A stretch of 64,000 nucleotides of DNA from Haliclystus octoradiatus (taxonomy: Eukaryota; Cnidaria; Staurozoa; Stauromedusae; Haliclystidae). The position numbers and the translations under genes are program-made. The notes beneath the pieces were generated by a model, which saw only the letters and a list, made by a program, of their open reading frames with translations, made no database searches and was not told where the DNA came from. This document shows, piece by piece, positions 31,762 through 43,176 of the stretch (its first letter is position 1; the number at the start of each line of letters is the position of its first letter). The DNA lies in contig OU744451.1 of the NCBI GenBank assembly GCA_916610825.1, positions 23,386,349-23,450,348 of the forward strand, in the 5' to 3' direction.

Positions 31762-34700
31762 ATGATTCTTGTTGGTCTGAGACTCACTATTTTCACAGGA
31801 TGCCTGATGGGATTATTTAATCTCGGCAGTGCAACATACGGTCATCCAAGATGTGAGTATATCTATATTAACTAGTCTCAAGCAAATGATTTCGTAGTTT
31901 AAAGGAGCAAAATTGACCGGCGGTCGCTACAAGCTCAACTTGAATTAATTAAGCTTAGCGTAAATTCAACGATCAACGTCAGTCAGGGCTTCAGCATGGC
32001 TTCAAATTTCAGTTTTAGCATGGTTTCAGGTGCAGAAACAATACAAGCGTCAAACACTCACGTGACTCTAAGCGCGTAGAGCATGTCGGTCAATTTTGCT
32101 CCTTTAAATGCTCATACGGGCTGAATTTTACAAGCGAATGAACAAATTCAACGACGAAACTGAGCATTGATTTTGAACATTTGTGTAGTTTTAGAGTAAT
32201 ACAAATTATTATTATATGGGATATATATAACATTGCCAGACATCCTCATAACACATTTCCTACACTCCTTTCGAAACATTGTCCCACCCCTCCCTTTCTA
32301 ATAGATAACCCTAATGTGTTAAGCACTATAAATGATCAATTATTTGGCACTTTGAAATTCTATTTTATTTTAATTAATCGAAAATTACTAATTCCTTTTG
32401 TATTGGTTCCTGTATCCAAGCAACTGTATTTTTTTTCTTTATTTAAAAACTTTATTCGAAAGTAAGAAACCCTTTGATTGCGAAAAAAATAATCCTGTAT
32501 TCGTCAGTGACATTTTTCGACTCTGAGAATCCCTATTTGTCACATTCACAGAATAAAAATTTAACTATGTTTGAATATATATGAATAAAATCCATGTCAT
32601 GCAATTCAAAATCGTCATAACGATTTCGCTAGTATATACATCGCGTTTCTTGTTTCACTCAAATTTTCTCGATAGGTTCGTCAGCGACCATATTCTCCTG
32701 AACAGTACTGCCTTTATAAAAAAAGACTCTTGCAACTTTACATTATTACTTAATACTATACTTTATATCCAACTATAAGTGTAGCTATTATGTATCATTT
32801 CCCCTGTAAATAACTTTATTTAAAACTGACATTGATAAAATGATGATGATGATTGTCATCTTTCGGAAGATCATAACAAGAAATATCAGCGAGTAATGAA
32901 ATCCTTTAGAGTTAAATGTGAATGTGAAAGTAGCACAATTTTTGTTTCCTTACAATTTGGTTACAGAAAAGTTTTACAAACTGAACAAATAACACTCGTC
33001 CGGTATTTACTTCATTTGGGATGACTCTCGAAACGTAATGCGATAACCCTGTTCGGAGAAAGGAATTTTTTGGCCTGAGGCAAGGTGGTATAATTCGATG
33101 TAATTTGATAGAACTACAGTCAAACTCGGTTAATATCCCCTCGTTTAATGTCCCACTATGCTTAATGTCCGTGCATAAAACTGATTTCTTGTTTCAATTC
33201 TCCATACTAACTCTTATATTCCTACCTCGCTTAATATCCCCCCTTGCTTAATGTCCCGCTTTCCATCCGTACTAGGGGGGGGGGGATATTAAGCAAGTTT
33301 GACTGCATCATACGTCTTTTGCTCTTGGCAAATACAGGAAACAATGTGAAAGAGAAACTGACTCTGAAGAGGCTGTTTCGTATCATTTTGAGATCTTTTT
33401 GAGGATTCTCAAAATACTAATTTCTTGTATTTTATTTTAGGTGGAATGCAAGGTTATGATCCAACTGAAGAAATTTGCTGTGAGAATGTAATCCATGCAA
33501 AATTAGCTAGCCATAAATGTTGCAGGTATAATAACATTTACATTCAATTTTATTATATAATTGTCAGTTGTGTATACAGGGTTTTCCGCAACTGAGAAAA
33601 GCGGTGTTCGAAAAATTCATATTTCCCACGAAAAATAACATGTTATTTTTTTACACGCGAAAAAAAAACCTATTATACCAATCAATGAATTGAATGAATG
33701 AATGAATAAATTAATGATTTGTTTATTTCTGCATAGCAGCATATAAATGTGAATTACATACAGAATAAGTTAACATAAATTAACAAATGATTAAATAGTT
33801 TTACATAATTAAGAATCTAGATAGATTTTCATATTGGAGAGGTATATTTTAAATTTATAAACAGTTCCAGAATATAAAATGATAATTCCAGTAGTTTCTG
33901 TGATAACAACTTTCTTTTGTTGGTTCCAATAAAATTCATTTCAGAGTTGCAAATTTGAAATGGTGGAATGGTTTGTCCCTCGGAGAAGGTTGAATTTTCC
34001 GACAAAGGCACAGAAGTTTCGATGCCTTAGAATACGCGCTATTCCTAATATTTACTTTCGAAAGCTTTATTGGCTTTAATGCTGGAATGATAGCTGAAAA
34101 TAAAATCATATTCAAGCTAATTTTACGTTTAAAAACATTTTAAATAAGTTACAATTAAAACTGCACGTGCTGATGATTTTACTGGCCTTCAATATCTATA
34201 AAAGAGACTCAGGATAACATTTGTGGTATTATTTTTATAAAATAAACAGAATAATTCTTGGGTGCATTGAGATTTGAATTTATTTTTCGAGTAGAGTTTC
34301 GCTCGTGAGGTGTCGACTTGAGCACTCGAATATGCGATATTGACAGCTACTTGATTGGTGAATAGACATTATAAATCGTCGAATGTTGTTTTAGCAATCT
34401 GATTGGGTAATGGTCATGTTTGGAATTCACAATGCAGACAATGCTAACAATGGCGGGATACTGAGACCAGATTCAAAACATAAATGCAATAAAACCAAAA
34501 CAAGCAAAATCTTTTTCTTGTTACCTATAAAAGTTTCAAAATGTAGCTCAAAACTAAGAAAATTGTTCTTTTGGTTGCGAAGTAAATTCAGATAGTAATA
34601 ATAATAATAGTAATGATAATAACGGATCAGGAAGGTTTTCTACTTTTACAAGTAATGACTTGTATGTCCTTCTGAATGAAGCACAGGCGAAAAGTACGAA

Positions 34701-37700
34701 GTACAAACAAAATAGGCAGTAAATATTTTCAACGGTATGTTATTGTGACATTGAAATATCATTTACTTGAGGAAATTAAATCCAGAATGTTCGGCCTGGT
34801 CTCAGTATCCAAAACAAAACTGGAAACCTTCAGATCGATATTTGTAACAAAATCGTCCTTTCGATGTGAATACTCTGAACATTGCAGCATTACAACAACA
34901 GACCATCCACTACACAATCGAGGCAATGTAGTACAGTTCTATCTGAACGGTTCACTTGTTGGACGGATTTACAGCTAGAAATTGAGAATTTTGCAGCAAA
35001 AAGCCAAAGCAGCAATTGAAAAATGTGTTGTCACCATGTGTATTTCGCCTATATGTATGCATATGTTTACTTGTCAACAATGGCCGCCGCTTCTGGCCGC
35101 TACCATTTAAATAATATTGAAAAAAATGAAAATACAACAGCACTGTAGCAACTGTTTAGGTGAAGTACAATGAAGAGGTACATTAGCTACATATAAGTAT
35201 ATACCTGTTGCAAGCAACGAACGTTCAAATCAAATGCGGGTACATTCTTTGACAGAGCACAATCACTCGGTAGAGAGGCGATTGCAAAATTGATTTTTAC
35301 TGCATTTTAGAAATTGTTTTAGATTTTTAATTTGAAGGAGTCACTTTGCATCTTCCACTTATTTATATAAATATCGCATAATGTATTTTTGTCTAAATCT
35401 ACAATAGTTTGAGTTAATATGAACATTAAAAGCTAGATCAGGCACAATCCTACGACTCTCATATGATTCAAATTCGAATAATTCTAGTCTAGTATAGCCT
35501 ATAGAAGTGCCCCGGGTTTGAATGGAGGTTGCAGTGAAGGAAAACATAGATTCATAGACTGCGTGTGGCCTAATTAGCAATGTTTTGACCAATTGTGTGA
35601 TATTAGCAAATCATGTAATAATTAAAACAATGAAAATATAGTTATTCCAATTTGTTGTTTACTTCTTATTTTCAGCTCAAAGTTATATGACGTAAGAACA
35701 CATGGTTGTCAAGAAAATGAAACGTATGATCTGAACAAGCATGGTATATGTTCAGGCAAGATGTACAACAAAATGAAACAAAGATGCTACAAAGGAAAAT
35801 TGTATAACCGATCCGCAACATGTGCTTATCATAAACACGATGAGAAAAAGTTCCTGTGTTATGAAGGCAAATTATACGAACGTCAAGTATATGCAATTTG
35901 TGAAAAGGCACTTTTTAAAAAAAAATCTCATACTTGCACTGATGGAAATGTTGTCGTTATTGCTGTCAACCATGAAGATTGCAAGCTCTCCTCCTATCAA
36001 CGAAAAAGATATTTTTGTTATCAAGGAAAGCGTTATGATCATAGATTTTACGGTTTGTGTTCAAGTAAACTGTATTCAAGAAAAAAGCACTTTTGTCATA
36101 AGAATAAATTATACAGCAAAATTAATTATGGTCATTGCAAAGGACGCATATTTAAGAAGAGATTTTATGCTTGCAATCGTTTGAAACTAAGATTGAAGCA
36201 TCCTTATAGGAAATGTAGAGGAAAGATTTACAATACCTTGATCAATATTTGCTACAGACGCAAATTATATTCAAGAAAAACCTATGGTTTTTGCAGACGA
36301 AAGATATTTAAAAGAGCAACACATCGATGTGATAGAGGAAAAGTTGTTCTTATTAAAATAACGGGCAAAAAATGTGGAGGAAAACCAATGAAGAGCAATG
36401 TATTATGTTACAAAAAGAAGCAATACTCTCGTAGGCTATTTGGACTATGTAAGGGTAAATTATTCAAAAGAAGAACACATCAATGCAGAAAAGGAAAAAT
36501 TGTTCGTAGAATACGCTATTATAAACGATGTGGTGGAAAGTATTTAAACAGAAATTTCTTCTGTTTCAAAAATAAGAGATATCTACGCAGAGTGTTTGGT
36601 CTTTGCAAAGGGAAACTTTTCAGAAAGTCAACTCACACATGCAAGAATGGAAAAATTGTTCGCAAACAAAGAAAATGTGGAGGAAAGAATTTGACTAAGA
36701 GGAACTTCTGTTATAAGAACAAGCTGTATTCTCGAAAACACTACGGTCTCTGCAAGGGAAAGTTATTTAAAAGGAGAACTCATGTATGCAGACGAGGAAA
36801 AGTTGTCCGCAAAGCAAGAAATTACAAAAGATGCGGTGGTAAATATTTGAACAAGAAGAATTTCTGTTACAAGAGCAAGATGTACTCTCGCAAACACTAC
36901 GGTCTCTGCAAAGGAAAGTTGTTCAAGAAAGCAACTCATATGTGCAGAAAAGGAAAAGTTGTTCGCAGACCAAGAAATTACAAAAGATGCGGTGGTAAAT
37001 ATTTGAACAAGAGGAACTTCTGTTACAAGAACAAGATGTACTCTCGCAAACACTACGGTCTCTGCAAAGGAAAGTTGTTCAAGAAATCAACTCATATGTG
37101 CAGAAGAGGAAAAATTGTTCGCAAACAAAGAAAATGTGGAGGAAAGAATTTGACTAAGAGGAACTTCTGTTATAAGAACAAGCTGTATTCTCGAAAACAC
37201 TACGGTCTCTGCAAAGGAAAGTTATTTAAAAGGAGAACTCATGTATGCAGACGAGGAAAAGTTGTCCGCAAAGCAAGAAATTACAAAAGATGCGGTGGTA
37301 AATATTTGAACAAGAAGAATTTCTGTTACAAGAACAAGATGTACTCTCGCAAACACTACGGTCTCTGCAAAGGAAAGTTGTTCAAGAAAGCAACTCATAT
37401 GTGCAGAAAAGGAAAAGTTGTTCGCAGACCAAGAAATTACAAAAGATGCGGTGGTAAATATTTGAACAAGAGGAACTTCTGTTACAAGAACAAGATGTAC
37501 TCTCGCAAACACTACGGTCTCTGCAAAGGAAAGTTGTTCAAGAAATCAACTCATATGTGCAGAAGAGGAAAAATTGTTCGCAAACAAAGAAAATGTGGAG
37601 GAAAGAATTTGACTAAGAGGAACTTCTGTTATAAGAACAAGATGTACTCTCGCAAACACTACGGTCTCTGCAAAGGAAAGTTGTTCAAGAAAGCAACTCA

Positions 37701-38049
37701 TATGTGCAGAAAAGGAAAAGTTGTTCGCAGACCAAGAAATTACAAAAGATGCGGTGGTAAATATTTGAACAAGAGGAATTTCTGTTACAAGAACAAGATG
37801 TACTCTCGCAAACACTACGGTCTCTGTAAAGGAAAGTTGTTCAAGAAATCAACTCATATGTGCAGAAGAGGAAAAGTTGTTCGCAGACCACGAAATTACA
37901 AAAGATGCGGTGGTAAATATTTGAACAAGAAGAATTTCTGTTACAAGAACAAGATGTACTCCCGCAAACACTACGGTCTCTGCAAAGGAAAGTTGTTTAA
38001 GAAAGCAACTCATGTGTGCAGAAAAGGAAAAGTTGTCTCCAGGGGTTAA
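31762..38049 (+). CDS. Secreted, highly basic galaxin-like cysteine repeat protein
   Basis: Three coding exons: 31762-31852 (the exon itself starts at 31761 after 'ctttcag'), 33441-33525 and 35676-38049, giving 849 residues. The ATG opens a typical signal peptide (ILVGLRLTIF...GSA). Intron 1 is phase 1 and splits the first Cys codon. Exon 2 carries a galaxin-type module, CGMQGYDPTEEICC then KCC. Intron 2 is phase 2 right after CC. Exon 3 is a run of modules of 49 or 52 residues with the pattern CGGK-x7-CYKNK-x9-YGLCKGKLF-x7-C, four Cys each. One 52-residue unit has 19 Lys/Arg and no Asp/Glu. The name galaxin-like rests on Cys spacing, CGG and Y(D/N) motifs. Function is unknown: an extracellular matrix, shell, tube or adhesive scleroprotein is my guess. 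It converges on a paralogous gene at 43177-54301. Confidence 0.88.
31903..32103. mobile_element. 201 bp MITE with TTAA target site in intron 1
   Basis: The ends AGGAGCAAAATTGACC and its exact inverse are flanked by TTAA on both sides (31899-31902 and 32104-32107). piggyBac- or Kolobok-like. Confidence 0.75.
33117..33305. mobile_element. MITE family R2 copy
   Basis: CAGTCAAACTCGG after TA at the left, 'agcaagtttgactg' at the right, with a G-run near 33285. It ends 135 bp before the second coding exon of the basic gene. Confidence 0.7.
33526..35675. other. Intron 2 of the basic repeat gene
   Basis: 2150 bp between a 'gtataa' donor and a 'tattttcag' acceptor. The open frame at 34676-34978 (100 residues) resembles nothing I know and shows no splice or codon support. 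I see no repeat family in the body. Confidence 0.6.
36661..37577 (+). repeat. 459 bp higher-order coding repeat, two copies
   Basis: The landmark 'cgcaaacaaagaaaatgtgg' recurs at 36661, 37120 and 37579, exactly 459 bp apart. Each copy encodes units of 52, 52 and 49 residues (153 in all). After 37579 the order changes: the third copy has lost one 52-residue unit of the L-type, consistent with unequal crossing-over or conversion. The two full copies are almost identical. Confidence 0.9.
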
Positions 38050-38157
38050 TACTAGATAGAAAGCGAAAGTATAAAAAATTGTACCTTAGAAGAAGGCAAG
38101 TTTGATTTATCATATATTACTTGAAACTTAACACTTATTTACTCGTATGAGCTACTC

Positions 38158-38163
38158 ATTAAA
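38158..38163 (+). other. Possible poly(A) signal of the basic repeat gene
   Basis: ATTAAA about 109 bases after the stop, a common variant signal, followed by U-rich sequence. Supported only by position. Confidence 0.4.
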
Positions 38164-38546
38164 CATTTGTAATTTTAAGAATTGACAATTAAAATTTTTA
38201 AAATTGATATTCGCTTTAATGTCTTTTGTTTTAATTACTAAAATACTCGTTCTGTAATTTTCCTTTGCTATACGAGTCCGAGTCGTAGATATCAATATTT
38301 ATCCAACCTTTCTCGACAACAGAGATTTTGAAATTGAGATATCCTCAGTTTAATTCGTTTTGAAGGTATTGAAAATCGCCATTTTGCTCTATTGAAAACG
38401 AGCTTCTGCTTTTGAACAAAAACTTTATTGAATTCGTTACATTATTTTCGCGGGTTTTGTTCAAATTACGCAAGCCTGGGTTTGGTGGAATGAAAATTGC
38501 TACCGTAAAATCGGCACATGAAAGAGTGTCCCATGAAATAGCAAGA

Positions 38547-38868
38547 CAATATTGCCCGGGGGTAACTCCACTATGACGGCTATACGGGGACGTGCCAATT
38601 TTTTTGGGTCCATATTCCAGCTGAGGAAAAACTTTTTGGGTTTGAGATTTCAAATTTTGGAGTCTTTTGGGTATCCTGCTTTTGATTTTTTCAAGAATTT
38701 TTGAAAATATTTGCATCATTTTTGTGTATTCACACAAAATCAATTAACCTGCTGGAACTTTTTGTGTTGCATCAACAGAAATTTTTGGAACTTTTTGGGT
38801 ACTTTACCTATTTCCAAAATGGCACCTCCCCGTCCCTAAAGAGCTGAAGTTACCCCCGGGCAATATTG
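38547..38868. mobile_element. Inverted-repeat element, CAATATTGCCCGGGGGTAAC ends
   Basis: About 21 bp near-perfect inverted ends bound 322 bp containing 'ggctatacggggacgtgcc'. The same interior motif is in the element near 53125-53395, whose ends are also C/G runs followed by 'ggacttc' and its inverse. Confidence 0.65.
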
Positions 38869-39084
38869 TAGGTGTAGATTAATCACACCTTGGTAAATCT
38901 GCAGTTTGTGACGAACAGTAAAGAGGGTTTCTAGGTGAATCAGGGTGTAAATATTTGCCCTAATGCGGGAGTAAACATGATTTATACATACCTCATACCA
39001 ATTTAGTTTCTCGTCTACATATATACACCTGAAAATTTGACCGAATTACGTCAGTGTTGATAGAAATATGATTGACTTTCAAAA

Positions 39085-39250
39085 TCATTTCCAAGTTGTT
39101 TGTTGGAATTTGAGAAAATTATGAAATTTGGTTTTGCTGGATGTAAAAGTCAGCTCATTATCATAAAACCATTTTGATACTTTGAAAAGTTCGTAGTGAT
39201 ACAGATTTATGCTTGGAAATAATTTGTTGTCCATGGAATCCATCATGCAA
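39085..39250 (-). pseudogene. LINE reverse-transcriptase fragment
   Basis: A short minus-strand frame contains LFKVSKWFYDNELTF then SSKTKFHNF, the post-YADD 'V..WF..N.L..N.SKTKF' segment of non-LTR reverse transcriptases. The upstream and downstream RT domains are absent. It is a separate relic from the plus-strand LINE that follows. Confidence 0.5.
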
Positions 39251-39291
39251 TGAGCAGTTTCATATTCATATTGATCAACATATAAATAAAA

Positions 39292-41880
39292 TTGTTTTTT
39301 AACAATCTTTTCCAAATCTTTGGAGAAATCATGATGAAATTGGTCTGTAATTGGAAAAATAATGTGGATTCTGTCTCGTCTATTCAGTCAACAAGTTATA
39401 CTCCAATCACTTTAACAACAAATTTTATAAATGATATATCAAATGTAAGTATTTTAGCAAATCAATTTCAATTTCAGTCAATTTCAATGTTAGAAACAGA
39501 AAAATTAATATATAAACTACCAAATAAACGATCTGTAGGTATCGATAACATAGAAACTAGGCTTTTAAAATTAATTGCACACAGCATTGCACCAGGCTTG
39601 ACTGGAATATTCAATCTTTCTCTCAGGGATGATGTCTTTCCTGAAGCTCTGAAAACAGCAAAGGTTATCCCTTTACACAAGGGTGATGCCATAACTGAGA
39701 GAACCAATTATCGTCTAGCCTGCGCGCAGACCCAAATCTTTTTTTTATGATTAGTAGGGTCTGCGTAATATGGACAGAAAGCTTGCACTGGGCGGAAGTT
39801 GGGGGGAGTGGCGGAACGTCACTACACTTTAACTCCTGCTGTTCAGCGTTGTTCAACTACAGACGGCGTCACAAACAGCATTTCTGCAAGTCCGATTTTC
39901 GTAAATAACAAAACTTTTCACAATCAAAATTAACACTTATTATTTACGAAATAAGATGAGTTGATTCATAACCACGTTCAAATGATTAATACTAACTTAA
40001 TACAACGTACTATTTCTGTTCAATACGAAGTGATCTAAGTTGTCCAATGTTTTTAATGCATTTGTTTTTGACAAAGAAACTCGAAAATTGACATTGGTAA
40101 TAAAACGATGATGAGAATTAGTCTTTCGCAAAGAAATATTTTTGTAATCCATTGCCATGGCGCAGCAAAAAAGATCCAGAGATTAAATCGTTCTATATCT
40201 AATAAAATGATTTGTTCTTTCGATATTACCCATGACAAATTGGCTTTTACGACAAACACAATCCAAACGAATTGAAAGTATCTTAAAATCAAGTCTTTCC
40301 TGGCCGAAGCTGCCTGCAAAATGATTTTATCGAAGAAGAACGACGTTTTATTATTCGGCTTGCGTGTAGCATACTTGAAAAGGAATGCGTCAATAACTTA
40401 TATTTATCAACCTATCATGTTCTGGTTCTAGTTTTGGAGAACTTGCTAGCGATTGGCTGATGAACAATAGACACACAATAGATTTCTCACGTTTCTGCCA
40501 CTCCCTCTAATTCAGTCCAGCGCAAGCTTTCTGTCAATCATACGCAGACCCTACTAATCATAAAAAAAGATTTAGGTCTGCACGCAGGCTAATTATCGTC
40601 CAATTTCAGTCCTTCCGATAATCTTCAAGCTTTTAGAAAAGATTGCTCATACCCAGTTAAAATTATTATTTATCAAATTATAATATATTATCTAATTACC
40701 ATTTTGGTTTTCGTAACAACCATTCGACAGACGGCACTGTGTTAAGTTTTGTTTCAATAATATTTTAAATAGAAATCTTAAAGGTGTAATTAGTATTGAT
40801 CTTAAAAAGGCATTTGATAAGTAGATTTGTATATATTATTAGATGAAATTATACGGTAGTGATGTAAATATCTTAAATTTTTTAAATCTTATTTATTGCA
40901 TAGAAAACAAAGTGTAAATGTAAATAGTGTAAATTCAAATTTAGATGTAATTAAATACGAAGTTCCTCAAGGGTCAATCCTTTGGCCGCTACTCTTTCTT
41001 ATTTATATAAATGATATTTGTAACTCTGTAAATAACTGTAAAATAAATCTATATGCAGACGATACTCTTTTGTATGCAACCCGTAAAGATATGAGGTAAA
41101 GATATGAAAGACGTTGAAGAAAACTAACATTAAATATTAAATATTAATAAAATATTAATAAAACTAACTGCTAACTGCATGGTATAGTAGGCTCCAGGAC
41201 AAAACTAAATAAACAAGAACCAATTGATTTGATAATAAAACTGGATGACAAACCTGTCGAAAGAGTAGATATTTTTGAAATACCTAGGCATTGAAATAGA
41301 CAATACCCTATCTTTTGACAAATATGTTCTAGCAATAAATAAGAAAATAGAAGCTTGGGCGTTTTGAAATATGTGAGACACTTCATACCGCAAGAAGCAG
41401 CTGAAACTATTTATAAAACCATTGTTTTGCCACACTTCGACTACTGCACTGTCGTATGAGGAACTGTAAAACCGAACATCTAGATCGCCTCCAGAGATTG
41501 CAAAACAGAGGAATGAGGACGGTGCTCCGTTGTAACTACCGCACTCGTGCCTCTGATATGCAAAGTCAACTAGGTTGGCTTTCTGTTAGAGACAGAATAA
41601 CATCGCATCAACGAATACGGCAAGCTGTTCTGGTGGAATACGGCAGTTGAAAAAAGTCGGAAAGGAAAGGAGGAGCTAGTTTGAATTTAATTTTATGAGT
41701 AAACATTATTCCACCAGAACAAGATCTGACGCCCACAATGACATTTACATCAAGTCGAGCCATCGCCATTCCTTTCAAGATTCTGGTGTGCATAAGTGGA
41801 ACGATCTACCGTCTGCAATGAAGGAAGTCCAAAGCAGGCCTACTTTCAAATGTCTCCTTGATAAGCACTTACGTTCTTAA
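39292..41880 (+). pseudogene. Non-LTR retrotransposon (jockey/CR1-like) ORF2 remnant
   Basis: RT motifs occur in order but in shifting frames. A segment with KRSVGIDNIETRLLK and FPEALKTAKVIPLHKGD runs to TNYR at 39714. After an inserted transposon the frame resumes as PISVLPIIFKLLEKI (from about 40600), then FGFRNNHST and IDLKKAFDK, then [12 protein letters not shown] and YADDTLLYA (40896-41099). Further on come KYLGIEIDNTLSFD-like sequence, LDRLQRLQNRGMRTVL (41456-41650) and an ORF end with HKWNDLPSAM (41695-41880). Stops and frameshifts make it non-functional. The N-terminal endonuclease was not seen. Confidence 0.85.
39716..40591. mobile_element. 876 bp DNA transposon inserted into the LINE RT domain
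   Basis: The inverted ends TAGCCTGCGCGCAGACC and, on the other side, TAGCCTGCGTGCAGACC extend for about 47 bp through 'tatgattagtagggtctgcg'. A 9 bp direct repeat ATTATCGTC lies immediately outside both ends (39707-39715 and 40592-40600). Removing the element and one repeat restores the RT reading TNYR-PISV, which proves the boundaries. A 9 bp duplication fits Mutator-like or Merlin-like elements. No transposase is seen. Confidence 0.88.
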
Positions 41881-41999
41881 GATACTTTATACTTACCACT
41901 CGTTCCTGTTATTTAAACCCTTTATACGTAATGTCTGTTTTCTTGTTAACTTAGCTATGTCTGCAACATATGTATCAGTCCTTTGAAAAAAAGTTATGT

Positions 42000-43000
42000 A
42001 TAACTTAAATGTTTATGACTAAATGATGATGATGACTGAGTGCCTCAATAGCATGTAATAAACAATCACTAGCAATTGCCAATTACTAACTAATGTATTT
42101 AATACAATTATATAAGAAAAGTGGTTGTTTGTACTTTCGTGTTTTGTCTTCACCACAAACTTTCTTTATAGAACTTCATTCATTTAATATCGTAAATTAC
42201 ATTAATACAACTTCCCTTTGAATAAGCCTCCTAACTGTACGGAGACTTAAACGACCTAAATTCGAATGAAGCGTAGCGTATGAAGCTTAAGGCAGTGGCA
42301 GACCCTTGATGATATATTGGGGTGCTGTGCATCCTTGCATATGACAATAAGGGCCAACTATAGGGAGTCTACCCCAGGGATGTTTTGTAAAATGAAATCC
42401 TGAAAGCTCTCTAATGGCACTTTCTAATACCAGAAAATTGGATTGATGTTAACCCTGGCTTTCAAAACAGTGTAGCATATGACAACCCTTTTTTGCTGTC
42501 TCGAACATCAATCAACGTACCACTTTATGATATGTTACTATACATGGAACTATATGCCTGAACATTTTTCTGATGTTGATTTCACTATCGGCAATCCTAA
42601 CATCTTTGCCTTGACCACTGCCAACTTGAACCGTCGCGGCATCAGTCGAATAGTTTACCACACTTTCACTCCTAACTCTTTCTAATCAGAAAAAAGCTTC
42701 CTTCTTTTCTTTAATTGCGAAACAGCGATTGTGATTTGGAATTATTCATAAGTGTTTATTAGATTGAAATACAGTCTATTGATTTAACTAAGTAAAACTT
42801 ATATGAAATAGTACATCTCAGTCAAGGCCCAGTCAAACCATCAAGCGATCATTTATAAAAGCTTCAATCATGTAAGAAATTAGATCTTTGAAGCTATAAT
42901 TTAATACATTAGCGTAATTTTTTCGCCATCTTGAATTTCCTTGATCATTGTAAATTTAACAATATCAAATTTAATTTAATTGGAATCAAAGACAATAATC
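42000..43000. other. Spacer, nothing recognised
   Basis: The small frame at 42479-42685 contains DFTIGNPNIFALTTANLNRRG, which I do not recognise. No clear repeat is seen here. Confidence 0.4.
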
Positions 43001-43026
43001 GCTAAGAAATCAAAATAAACTAAACA

Positions 43027-43032
43027 TTTATT
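43027..43032 (-). other. Poly(A) signal AATAAA for the acidic repeat gene
   Basis: AATAAA on the minus strand about 145 bases after the stop. A second AATAAA lies at 43078-43083. Either fits the expected distance. Confidence 0.5.
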
Positions 43033-43176
43033 GTAAATTTTGTTTAATTTTCTTGACTGACAACTGCCTATAGTTATTTTATTTGTTGACATTCTATTTC
43101 ATAGAACTTCTAAATTAACTTTTAGTTATACATGGTGGGTAATATAGTTAGGAACAACGTTCATCAGAATTTCCAT

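Noticed and set aside
34676-34978. Possible small gene in intron 2 of the basic repeat gene
   Set aside because: No recognised motif, no splice or start context and no similarity to neighbours.
36763-37815. Repeated minus-strand frames opposite the basic gene
   Set aside because: Same cause: periodic coding repeat read on the wrong strand.
41626-41720. 14 bp inverted repeat 'tattccaccagaac' inside the LINE remnant
   Set aside because: Only two short copies within a decayed ORF; may be chance and no insertion boundary is visible.
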